36,343 nucleotides of DNA, taken from the NCBI GenBank assembly GCA_025450765.1, contig JANWLS010000158.1, positions 1 to 36,343 of the forward strand. Direction: 5' to 3'. Each line of letters begins with the position of its first letter. Position 1 is the first letter of the stretch. Positions 28,406 to 36,343 of the stretch are shown in pieces. The position numbers and the translations under genes were made by a program. Source of the DNA: Vicinamibacterales bacterium (GTDB taxonomy: Bacteria > Acidobacteriota > Vicinamibacteria > Vicinamibacterales > CAVVIG01). The notes beneath the pieces were generated by a model. That model searched no databases. It was not told the DNA's origin and saw only the letters and a program-made list of their open reading frames with translations.

Positions 28406-29010
28406 CCCTCCGGCGCACGGTCCTGCCGGCCCTCTGTGTGACGACCGCCTGGCTCACGCTGGTTCTCGGCGCCGGCGCGGCCGGCCGAACCCCGTCCAGT
28501 CCACAGGCCCAGCAATTTCAGCAGAAGCTGCGCAGCATCGAAGAGAACGCCGGCCGGACCACCGTGCGCCCGCAGCGCGTCACGCTGCTCGAAAGCGAGC
28601 TGAACGCGTTCCTCGGCGGCCCCGGCGCGACGCTGCCGGCAGGCATCCTCAATCCGAAGGTGACGCTGCTCGGATCAGGCCAGGTGTCGGGCACGGCGAT
28701 CGTCGATCTCGATGCGGTGCGCAAGAGCTCGCAGTCGAGCGCCTTCAGCCCGATGGCGTACTTGAGCGGCAAGCTGCCGGTGTCGGTCACCGGCGTGCTG
28801 ACCTCGCACGACGGCCAGGCCCAATTCGCGCTGCAATCGGCCCAGGTCAACGGCCTGTCGGTGCCCAAGGTCCTGATCAACGAGCTGGTGGCGTATTACC
28901 TCCGGAGCGCCGACCTGCCGAGCGGCCTCAGCCTCGATTCCCCGTTTCCGCTTCCTGATCGCATCAAACAGATTGACGTGCAGCGCGGTCAGGCGATCAT
29001 TATTCAGTGA
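28402..29010 (+). CDS. exported protein of unknown function
   Basis: Signal-like N-terminus PALCVTTAWLTLVLGAGAAG; ATGA overlap with previous ORF. Confidence 0.7.
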   Translation: MTLRRTVLPALCVTTAWLTLVLGAGAAGRTPSSPQAQQFQQKLRSIEENAGRTTVRPQRVTLLESELNAFLGGPGATLPAGILNPKVTLLGSGQVSGTAIVDLDAVRKSSQSSAFSPMAYLSGKLPVSVTGVLTSHDGQAQFALQSAQVNGLSVPKVLINELVAYYLRSADLPSGLSLDSPFPLPDRIKQIDVQRGQAIIIQ

Positions 29011-31109
29011 CCGCGCCCGACAATCCGCTCGCCACGCCGCTGCAGTTTCTGAAGGGCGTGGGGCCCCGCCGTGCCGCGGATCTGCAGAAGGCGGGCCTCA
29101 CGACGATTGAGGACCTGCTGTATCGCTTTCCGATCCGCTACGAAGACCGAAGCCGCCTTCAACCGATTGCGACGCTGAAGCCGGGCCAGGCGGCCTCCGT
29201 CACCGGCGAGCTGCTCAACTGCGCCCTGCGCCCGACGCGGCGCCCGGGCTTCCGCATTTTCGAGGCGCTCGTGCGCGATGCGAGCGGCGCCGTGCGCGTC
29301 GCGTGGCTCAACCAGCCGTTCCTGCGCGACGTGCTGCACCCGCACCAGAGTGAGATCCTGTTCGGCCAGGTCGAACAATTCGGCCAGAGCGGCGTCCAGC
29401 TCACCAATCCGCAGTACGAAATCCTCGACGACGAGGAAGGGGAGACGATCCACACCGGGCGCATCGTCGCCATCTACGAAAAGACCGGCAGCCTGACGCC
29501 GAAGATGCAGCGGCGGCTCGTGCACGACGCCCTGGAGAGGCTCCCCGTCGATCTCGAGGATCCCTTGCCGTCCTCCGTTCGCGAGCGTCGGCAGCTGCCA
29601 TCACGGCGCGACGCGCTCGAACGGACGCACTTTCCGGAAGCGGGTGCATCCATCGACGTGCTGAATCAATTTCGCTCGCCGGCGCAGGTCCGACTGATCG
29701 TCGAGGAGTTCTTTCTCTTTCAACTGGGGTTGCTGGCGCGGCGGCGCGACCTGCGGCAGGAGCGAAAACCGCAGCCCGTCATCGTGGACGATCGGATCCG
29801 CGACTCGGCGCGGCGCGTGCTCCCGTTTCACCTCACCGGCGGCCAGCGGCAGGCGTTGAAGGACATTGTCCAGGACATGCAGCGTCCCGAGCCGATGAAC
29901 CGGCTGCTCGAAGGCGACGTCGGGTCCGGTAAGACCATCGTCGCGCTGCTCGCGGCGATCGTGGCCATGGAAAACGGTCTGCAGGTCGCCTTCATGGCGC
30001 CGACCGAGATCCTGGCCGAGCAGCACGCCGCCAATCTTCGGCGCCTGCTTGCGGGGTCGACGTTCCGCCTCGAACTGCTGCGAGGCGGACGCGGCCGGTC
30101 TCGCGCCCGCTCGGCGCTCCTGGCCGACATCGCCGCCGGCCAAGTGCCGCTCGTCGTCGGCACGCACGCGCTGGTGCAGGAGTCGGTGCGCTTCGCGTCG
30201 CTGGGGCTCGTGATCATCGACGAGCAGCACCGGTTCGGCGTCGTGCAGCGGGCGATCCTGCGGGCCAAGGGCCTCCATCCAGACGTGCTCGTGATGACGG
30301 CGACGCCGATTCCGCGGACGCTCGCGCTGACGGCGTACGGCGATCTCGACGTGTCCGCCATCCGCGAGGCGCCTCCGGGCCGGCTGCCGATCAAGACGGT
30401 CGCGAAGCCCGACTCCCGCCGCGACGAGGTGTACTCGTTCATCCGCCGCGAGCTCGACACCGGGCACCAGGCCTACATCGTCTATCCGCTCGTCGAGGAA
30501 TCGGCGAAGGTCGATCTGAAAGCCGCGACCGAGATGGCCGACCATCTCGCGCAGGAGATCTTTCCGGCCTACCGTGTCGCGCTCCTGCACGGCCGGATGA
30601 AAGCCGATGCGAAGGAGCGCGTCATGCAGGCGTTTGCCGCGCGCGAGGTCGACGTGCTCGTCGCGACGACGGTGATCGAGGTCGGTATCGACGTGCCGAA
30701 CGCCACGGTGATGGTGATCGAGCACGCCGAGCGCTTTGGCCTGGCGCAGTTGCACCAGTTGCGCGGACGCGTGGGACGCGGCGGGAACCAGAGCGCGTGC
30801 ATCCTGCTGTACCAGGCGCCGCTGTCCGACGACAGCCGCGCACGGCTTCGGGTGATGACCGAGACGACCGATGGTGCGGTGATTGCCGAGCGCGACCTGG
30901 AGCAGCGCGGCCCCGGGGACTTCTTCGGGACGCGCCAATCGGGGATGCCAACGCTGCGTGTGGGCAACCTGCTGCGGGATCGCACGCTGATGGAGGACGC
31001 GCGGCGCGAAGCCGCGGCCTGGCTCGACGCGGCGGACCCGTCGTCGACGAGTCTCGAGAGCCTGCGCCGCACCTGGGCCGAGCGCTTCGGCCTGATCGGT
31101 GTCGGGTAG
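29007..31109 (+). CDS. recG: ATP-dependent DNA helicase RecG
   Basis: LKGVGPRRAADLQKAGLTTIEDLLYRFPIRYEDRS; LLEGDVGSGKTIVALLAA; IIDEQHRFGVVQR; VMTATPIPRTLALTAYGDLDVS; VGRGGNQSACILLY. Confidence 0.97.
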   Translation: MTAPDNPLATPLQFLKGVGPRRAADLQKAGLTTIEDLLYRFPIRYEDRSRLQPIATLKPGQAASVTGELLNCALRPTRRPGFRIFEALVRDASGAVRVAWLNQPFLRDVLHPHQSEILFGQVEQFGQSGVQLTNPQYEILDDEEGETIHTGRIVAIYEKTGSLTPKMQRRLVHDALERLPVDLEDPLPSSVRERRQLPSRRDALERTHFPEAGASIDVLNQFRSPAQVRLIVEEFFLFQLGLLARRRDLRQERKPQPVIVDDRIRDSARRVLPFHLTGGQRQALKDIVQDMQRPEPMNRLLEGDVGSGKTIVALLAAIVAMENGLQVAFMAPTEILAEQHAANLRRLLAGSTFRLELLRGGRGRSRARSALLADIAAGQVPLVVGTHALVQESVRFASLGLVIIDEQHRFGVVQRAILRAKGLHPDVLVMTATPIPRTLALTAYGDLDVSAIREAPPGRLPIKTVAKPDSRRDEVYSFIRRELDTGHQAYIVYPLVEESAKVDLKAATEMADHLAQEIFPAYRVALLHGRMKADAKERVMQAFAAREVDVLVATTVIEVGIDVPNATVMVIEHAERFGLAQLHQLRGRVGRGGNQSACILLYQAPLSDDSRARLRVMTETTDGAVIAERDLEQRGPGDFFGTRQSGMPTLRVGNLLRDRTLMEDARREAAAWLDAADPSSTSLESLRRTWAERFGLIGVG

Positions 31110-31660
31110 TGCGGATCATTGCCGGCGCGTTCAAGGGCCGCCGTCTTGCGACCCCCACCTGGGCCGGGCTGCGGCCCACCTCCGATCGCCTGCGCGAAAC
31201 GCTCTTCAACGTGCTGCGCGATCGGACCGCCGGCGCCCATGTGCTCGACGCGTGCGCCGGCACGGGGGCACTCGGCCTCGAGGCGCTGAGCCGAGAGGCC
31301 GCCGATGTCGTGTTCCTCGAGCAGGATCCGCGCGCCTGCCGCCTCATCGCGAAGAACCTCGAACTCTGCGGGGCGTCGCAACGCTGTGCTATCATCCGCG
31401 CAGGTGTTCCCGCGGCCCTTGCGCGCCTGGCGGGCACGGATCGGTTCGATCTCATCCTGTTCGATCCGCCGTACGAGGCGCCACCGGACCAGATCGAGAC
31501 GATGCTCGCGGCGCTCGGCGATCGTCTGACGACGACCGGCATGCTCGTCTACGAACATGCGCACCGCCGGGCGGCGCCGCCCGCCACCGGCGCGATCGTC
31601 AGGACGCGCGAGCTTCGGTCTGGCGATAGTGCGCTCGCGTTTTACACGCGATCGGTGTAG
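31109..31660 (+). CDS. rsmD: 16S rRNA (guanine966-N2)-methyltransferase
   Basis: GTG start: VRIIAGAFKGRRLATPTWAGLRPTSDRLRETLFNVL, VLDACAGTGALGLEALSR, LILFDPPYEAPP. Confidence 0.93.
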   Translation: MRIIAGAFKGRRLATPTWAGLRPTSDRLRETLFNVLRDRTAGAHVLDACAGTGALGLEALSREAADVVFLEQDPRACRLIAKNLELCGASQRCAIIRAGVPAALARLAGTDRFDLILFDPPYEAPPDQIETMLAALGDRLTTTGMLVYEHAHRRAAPPATGAIVRTRELRSGDSALAFYTRSV

Positions 31661-31678
31661 TCGAGCGCACGACGTCGT

Positions 31679-31768
31679 TTCGAGCTTCGAGTTTTCGGTT
31701 TTTGAGTCAGAGCATCGGGATCGAGTCGTGGCCGCTCATCGCTGAGAACTCATAACTCATGACTGCGA
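31679..31768. repeat. degenerate phased heptanucleotides in both orientations
   Basis: Left, minus-oriented: TTCGAGC TTCGAGT TTTCGGT (T) TTTGAGT (31679-31707); right, plus-oriented: GCTCATC GCTGAGA ACTCATA ACTCATG (31734-31761), running into the coaD start codon. Confidence 0.55.
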
Positions 31769-32277
31769 ATTCTTCCCCGTGGCCCGGCCGCCTGGCCGTG
31801 TACCCAGGGTCGTTCGATCCGCTCACCACCGGTCACGTCGACATCATCACCCGCGGCGCGCGGCTCTTCGATCGCATCATCGTCGCCATCCTGGTCAATG
31901 CCGAGAAAGCGCCGCTGTTTTCCATGGCCGAGCGCCTGGAGATCGCGCGCGACGTGTTCCGCGACCTGCCGAACGTCGAGGTCGACACCTTCGATGGCCT
32001 GCTCGTCGATTACGTGAAGCGCCGCGGGGCGCACGCGATCGTGCGGGGGCTGCGCGCGGTCTCCGATTTCGAGTTCGAGTTCCAGATGGCGCTGATGAAC
32101 CGCCGGCTCGAGGCCGCCATCGAGACGGTGTTCATGATGCCGGCCGAGCAGTACAGCTACATCAGCTCGCGCCTGATCAAGGAAGTGTTCGCCCTGGGCG
32201 GCCGCGTGAGCGGGCTGGTCCCGGAAATGGTCGAAGCGCGGCTGCGCGACAAGCAGGCCGATTTGGCACGCAAGTGA
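31759..32277 (+). CDS. coaD: phosphopantetheine adenylyltransferase
   Basis: AVYPGSFDPLTTGHVDIITRGARLFD; AIVRGLRAVSDFEFEFQMALMNRRL; YSYISSRLIKEV. Confidence 0.96.
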   Translation: MTANSSPWPGRLAVYPGSFDPLTTGHVDIITRGARLFDRIIVAILVNAEKAPLFSMAERLEIARDVFRDLPNVEVDTFDGLLVDYVKRRGAHAIVRGLRAVSDFEFEFQMALMNRRLEAAIETVFMMPAEQYSYISSRLIKEVFALGGRVSGLVPEMVEARLRDKQADLARK

Positions 32278-32290
32278 GCGAGAGAGACAG

Positions 32291-33514
32291 ATGATAAAGG
32301 GCCTCGCAGAACGGACGTCACGGATTGCATCGTCGCCGACGATGAAGGTGGCCGCGGAAGCGGACCGGTTGCGGCGCCAGGGCGTCGACGTGGTCGACTT
32401 CGGCGCCGGGGAGCCGGACTTTCCGACGCCCGACCACGTCAAGGCGGCCGCACATGCGGCGATCGATGCCAACTACACGAAGTACACCCCGAATGCCGGG
32501 GCGGCCGATCTCAAGCAGGCGATCTGCGATCGCTATCGCACCGACTACGGCGTCGAGTACACGCCCGCTGAGGTGATCGTCACCGCCGGCGGCAAGCAGG
32601 CGCTGTTCAATATCGCGCTGGCGCTCTTCGGCCCGGGCGACGAGGTCATCACGCACACGCCCGGCTGGCCGACGATCCCCGAACAGATCAAGCTGGCCGA
32701 TGCCACGCCGGTCCTCGTCCCGACGCAGGAGAGCGACGGCTTCGCGATTCGAGCCGCCGCGCTCGCCGAGGCGATCACGCCGCGAACCCGCGGCCTCGTG
32801 ATCAACTCGCCGTGCAATCCGACCGGCGCGTTGATGAGCGAAGAAGAGCTCACCGCGCTGGCGCAGGTCGCCGCCACACGCGAGCTCTGGATCGTGCTCG
32901 ACCTTTGCTACGAAAAGTTGATTTACGACGCCGTCCCGCACAACCTGCCGGCCGTCCTGCAGCGCCAGCTGCGCGAGCGCGCGGTGCTCTGCGGGTCCGC
33001 GTCGAAAGCCTACGCGATGACCGGGTGGCGCTGCGGATGGGCGCTGGCGCCGGCGCCGGTGATCGCCGCCTGCAACGCCGTTCAGAGTCACGCCACGTCG
33101 AATGCGGCGTCCATTTCACAGAAGGCGGCGCTCGCGGCGCTCACCGGTTCCCAGGCGCCGGTGAAGGCCATGCTCGACGAATATCGGAAGCGGCGCGACA
33201 CCGTGCTCCAGTGGCTCGCGGCGGAGCCGCGCCTCACGTGCCACGCCCCGAGCGGCGCGTTCTATTTCTTCGTGGATATTTCGGACGTGCTCTCGCCCGA
33301 TGGGATTCGCACGTCGGCAGAGTTCGCCGAGCGCCTGCTGCAGGAAGCACGCGTGGCGCTGACCGCCGGCGAGGCGTTCGACGCTCCAGGGTTCGTCCGC
33401 ATTTCGTACGCCACCTCGCTCGACCGCCTGCGCGAGGGCACCAACCGGCTGCTGGCATTCGTCGCGAAAACGGCGCCGCGAAGCATCGGCACGTCGGCCG
33501 GCGCCTACAAATAG
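32291..33514 (+). CDS. PLP-dependent aspartate/aromatic aminotransferase (class I)
   Basis: DVVDFGAGEPDFPTPDHVKAAA; NYTKYTPNAGAADLKQAI; LVINSPCNPTGALMSEEEL; GSASKAYAMTGWRCGWALAP. Confidence 0.94.
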   Translation: MIKGLAERTSRIASSPTMKVAAEADRLRRQGVDVVDFGAGEPDFPTPDHVKAAAHAAIDANYTKYTPNAGAADLKQAICDRYRTDYGVEYTPAEVIVTAGGKQALFNIALALFGPGDEVITHTPGWPTIPEQIKLADATPVLVPTQESDGFAIRAAALAEAITPRTRGLVINSPCNPTGALMSEEELTALAQVAATRELWIVLDLCYEKLIYDAVPHNLPAVLQRQLRERAVLCGSASKAYAMTGWRCGWALAPAPVIAACNAVQSHATSNAASISQKAALAALTGSQAPVKAMLDEYRKRRDTVLQWLAAEPRLTCHAPSGAFYFFVDISDVLSPDGIRTSAEFAERLLQEARVALTAGEAFDAPGFVRISYATSLDRLREGTNRLLAFVAKTAPRSIGTSAGAYK

Positions 33515-33521
33515 ACCGGGA

Positions 33522-33596
33522 CCTTGCGACAATGCCGAGCGCGTTCTGTGCGCGAGGTACAGGCGGTGGGGGTGGGGCCCCACCGCAAATTGATTG
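33522..33596 (+). repeat. dispersed intergenic element copy B with hairpin (stem 33563-33571/33578-33586)
   Basis: CCTTGCGACAATGCCGAGCGCGTTCTGTGCGCGAGGTACAG[GCGGTGGGG]GTGGGG[CCCCACCGC]AAATTGATTG; matches copy A with compensatory stem changes. Confidence 0.8.
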
Positions 33597-34982
33597 ATGC
33601 TGACGTCAGACCTGCTGTTGCGGCTTCGCGATACTGTTGGCGAGATCCACGTCCGCACGGACGCCGACGCCCTCGCCACCTACGCCCAGGATGCGCTCAA
33701 GAAGCCGCACGCGCCCGACGCCGTCGTCTTTCCCGGCACGACTGAGGACGTGGCGGCCGTCGTCCGCGCCTGCGCGGCGGCGCGCGTCCCGATCGTGCCT
33801 CGCGGGGCGGGCACTGGCTACACCGGAGGCTCGGTCCCGAGCTGCGGCGGTGTCGTCGTCGCGATGGAGCGTTTCGATCGGATCCTCGCGATCGACGAAG
33901 AGAGCCTGCTCGCGGTCGTCCAGCCGAACGTCATCACCGGGCACTTGCAGGAGGCGGTCGAGCGCCTCGGCCTCTTTTACCCTCCCGATCCGGCCAGTCT
34001 GAATCGCTCGGTCGTGGGCGGCAACGTGGCCGAGTGCGCCGGCGGGCCGCGCGCGTTCAAGTACGGCACGACCAAGCGTTACGTGCTCGGGCTCGAAGCC
34101 GTGCTGCCGAGCGGGGAGATCGTCCGCACCGGCTCCAAGACGGTGAAGAACGTCGTCGGCTACGACCTCACACAGCTGCTGGTCGGGTCCGAGGGAACGC
34201 TGGCGATCATCACCGAGATCATCCTGCGCCTGGAGCCGAAGCCGCGCGCGCGCGCCACGCTGCGCGCGACGTTTGCCGGGATCGCGGAGGCGGTGAGCGC
34301 GGTCACCGCGCTCATTCGCGCCCGCGTCGTCCCGGCGGCGCTCGAGCTGATCGATCGCGCCTCGCTCGAGGCCGTGGCGGCCTATGCCGGTCGACTGGCG
34401 CCGGAAGGGACGGGCGCGCTGCTGCTCCTCGAAGTGGATGGCGGGGAAGCCGCGGTCGCGGAGGAAGCCGAGCGCGTCGAGGCGGCCTGCCGGGCATCGG
34501 GCGCCACGGAAATCCTGCGCGCCTCGAGCGAAACGGAACGCGAGGCCCTCTGGCGGGTCCGGCGCGAGCTCTCGTATTCGCTCCGTCTCATCGCCGCGCT
34601 CAAGATCAACCACGACGTCGTCGTGCCGCGCGGGCGTGTGCCGGAGCTCTTCGACCTCGTGGAGCGCCTGCGTACCGCGCACGCCCTGCGCATCGCCTGC
34701 TTCGGTCATGCCGGCGACGGCAACATCCACGTCAACATCATGGTGGATCCGAACGATGCGGCCGAAGTGGCGCGGGCGCACGAGGCCGAGCGGGAGCTGT
34801 TCGGCGGCGTGGTGGGGCTCGAGGGCTCCATCAGCGGCGAGCACGGTATCGGATTTGCGAAAGCTCCGTACCTGGGTGTGGAGTTGTCGCCGGAAACGAT
34901 CGCGCTGATGCAGCGCGTGAAACAGGCTTTCGATCCGGATGGGATTCTGAACCCCGGAAAGATTTTTCCTCCCCATGCCTAA
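33597..34982 (+). CDS. FAD-linked oxidase (glycolate/D-lactate dehydrogenase GlcD-like)
   Basis: VPIVPRGAGTGYTGGSVPSCGGVVVAMERFDRI; SVVGGNVAECAGGPRAFKYGTTKRYVLGLEAVLPSGEIVRTGSKTVKNVVGYDL; FGHAGDGNIHVNIM. Confidence 0.94.
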   Translation: MLTSDLLLRLRDTVGEIHVRTDADALATYAQDALKKPHAPDAVVFPGTTEDVAAVVRACAAARVPIVPRGAGTGYTGGSVPSCGGVVVAMERFDRILAIDEESLLAVVQPNVITGHLQEAVERLGLFYPPDPASLNRSVVGGNVAECAGGPRAFKYGTTKRYVLGLEAVLPSGEIVRTGSKTVKNVVGYDLTQLLVGSEGTLAIITEIILRLEPKPRARATLRATFAGIAEAVSAVTALIRARVVPAALELIDRASLEAVAAYAGRLAPEGTGALLLLEVDGGEAAVAEEAERVEAACRASGATEILRASSETEREALWRVRRELSYSLRLIAALKINHDVVVPRGRVPELFDLVERLRTAHALRIACFGHAGDGNIHVNIMVDPNDAAEVARAHEAERELFGGVVGLEGSISGEHGIGFAKAPYLGVELSPETIALMQRVKQAFDPDGILNPGKIFPPHA

Positions 34983-35346
34983 GACCATCGCCGTGATTGG
35001 CGCGTCCAACGATCGCAGCAAGTTCGGGAACAAGGCCGTGCGCGCGTACCTGAAACACGGCTACGCGGTGGTACCGATCAATCCCCATGAAACGGAAGTC
35101 GAAGGACTGAAGAGCTACAAGTCCGTGCTCGACGTGCCCGACCCGATCGATATGGCGACGATCTACGTGCCGCCGGCCGCCGCCGAGCGCGTGATCGAAG
35201 AGGTTGCCCGGAAGGGGATCACCGAGCTCTGGCTGAATCCCGGCGTGGACGACGACGCGATCATCGCCAAGGCGAAGGCGCTCAAGCTCCAGCCGACCGT
35301 GGCGTGCAGCATCGTCGGAATCGGGGAAAACCCACACCAGTTCTGA
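34975..35346 (+). CDS. CoA-binding domain protein (YccU-like)
   Basis: [80 protein letters not shown]. Confidence 0.9.
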   Translation: MPKTIAVIGASNDRSKFGNKAVRAYLKHGYAVVPINPHETEVEGLKSYKSVLDVPDPIDMATIYVPPAAAERVIEEVARKGITELWLNPGVDDDAIIAKAKALKLQPTVACSIVGIGENPHQF

Positions 35347-35351
35347 ATTTG

Positions 35352-35381
35352 TTGACAGCTCGCCGGATCGTTTCCTATACT
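35352..35381 (+). promoter_or_regulatory. candidate sigma70-type promoter upstream of rho
   Basis: TTGACA (35352-35357), 18-nt spacer, TATACT (35376-35381), about 87 nt upstream of the rho ATG. Confidence 0.65.
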
Positions 35382-35467
35382 CGACGACGACTGATAGCCT
35401 CCGCACGGCGGGCTCGGGCTTCTTCCTCCCCGCTGCCGCGAACCATTCCAAGCCTCCTGTAGGACCC

Positions 35468-36343
35468 ATGCCCAGCAATCAGAAGCGCCACGCGTCGGCG
35501 CGTCCGCCCAACGGACCCGCTGTCTCCGAGTCGGCCGCGCAGCCGGCACCCGCTCCGCAGACACCCGAAGCTCCCGAACCCGCGAGGCCGCGGCGCCCGG
35601 GTGACGGGCTCAACATCGGCGAGCTGAAGGACATGAGCATCCAGAAGCTCACCCAGGTCGCCAAGGACCTGAACGTCGTGGGCGCGACCGGCATGCGCAA
35701 GCAGGAGCTGATCTTCCAGATCCTGAAGGCGCAGACCGAGCAGAGCGGCTTCATCTTCTCGGAAGGGGTGCTCGAAGTCCTGCCGGACGGCTTCGGTTTC
35801 CTGCGGGCGCCTGATTACAACTACCGGCCCGGTCCCGACGACATCTATGTGTCGCCGTCGCAGATCCGCAAGTTCGACCTGCAGACCGGCGATACGGTGT
35901 CCGGGCAGATTCGGCCGCCGAAAGACGGCGAGCGCTACTTCGCCCTGATCAAGGTCGAAGCGGTCAACTTCGAGCCGCCCGAGCAGGCGCGCGACAAGCT
36001 GTTCTTCGAGAACCTCACGCCGCTCTATCCCGAAGAACGGCTCAAGCTCGAAACGTCGGCCGAGAATCTGTCGGCGCGCGTGCTGGATCTGATGGCGCCC
36101 ATCGGCAAGGGGCAGCGCGGCCTGATCGTGGCGCCGCCCCGCACGGGCAAGACGATGCTGCTGCAGAGCATCGCGCAGTCGGTGGCCACCAACCATCCCG
36201 AGGTGTACCTCATCGTCCTGCTCATCGACGAGCGGCCCGAAGAAGTCACCGACATGCAGCGCTCGGTGAAGGGCGAGGTCGTGTCGTCGACGTTCGACGA
36301 GCCGGCACAACGCCACGTCCAGGTCGCCGAAATGGTGATCGAA
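35468..36343 (+). CDS. rho: transcription termination factor Rho, N-terminal part (runs off window end)
   Basis: ATG 35468, open to the window end; [113 protein letters not shown]. Confidence 0.97.
   Translation, partial: MPSNQKRHASARPPNGPAVSESAAQPAPAPQTPEAPEPARPRRPGDGLNIGELKDMSIQKLTQVAKDLNVVGATGMRKQELIFQILKAQTEQSGFIFSEGVLEVLPDGFGFLRAPDYNYRPGPDDIYVSPSQIRKFDLQTGDTVSGQIRPPKDGERYFALIKVEAVNFEPPEQARDKLFFENLTPLYPEERLKLETSAENLSARVLDLMAPIGKGQRGLIVAPPRTGKTMLLQSIAQSVATNHPEVYLIVLLIDERPEEVTDMQRSVKGEVVSSTFDEPAQRHVQVAEMVIE

Noticed and set aside
29055-29075. GTGGGGCCCCGCC inside recG, resembling the core of the structured intergenic element
   Set aside because: It encodes the conserved GVGPRRA of RecG and lacks the flanking GAGCGCGTTCTG...ACAG sequence and the 9-bp stem; treated as coincidence.
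29601-30938. Minus-strand ORF (445 aa) opposite recG
   Set aside because: Antisense shadow of a conserved gene; no recognisable motif or start context.

Overview
This is a high-GC bacterial chromosome segment whose gene content suggests Acidobacteriota/Vicinamibacteria-like ancestry (inference only). The left end holds the 3' end of an aroF-type DAHP synthase and tyrA. A LysR regulator follows, divergent from a tyrosine/homogentisate catabolic operon: hppD, hmgA, an uncharacterised ORF, fahA, CoA-transferase A/B and thiolase. The middle holds pepA, a cell-wall amidase, ftsK, RNase J, rsmA, a zincin-like peptidase, nth and lexA. The right part holds a pfkB kinase, an ECF sigma/anti-sigma pair, recG, rsmD, coaD, an aminotransferase, a glcD-like oxidase, a CoA-binding protein and the 5' part of rho. 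The most notable feature is an A/T-richer island (~21.2-25.6 kb) between lexA and pfkB. It looks like a complete SdpABC/SdpI-type antimicrobial peptide ('cannibalism toxin') operon, split by an IS3-family element with clear TIRs and a 3-bp target duplication just after the sdpC-like stop codon. Other notable features are a two-copy intergenic element with a perfect hairpin and two compensatory base-pair changes (upstream of pepA and of the glcD-like gene), phased 7-bp repeats in two intergenic regions, and an uncharacterised ORF in the position where a maleylacetoacetate isomerase gene might be expected. All family calls come from reading translated sequence; no database search was run.
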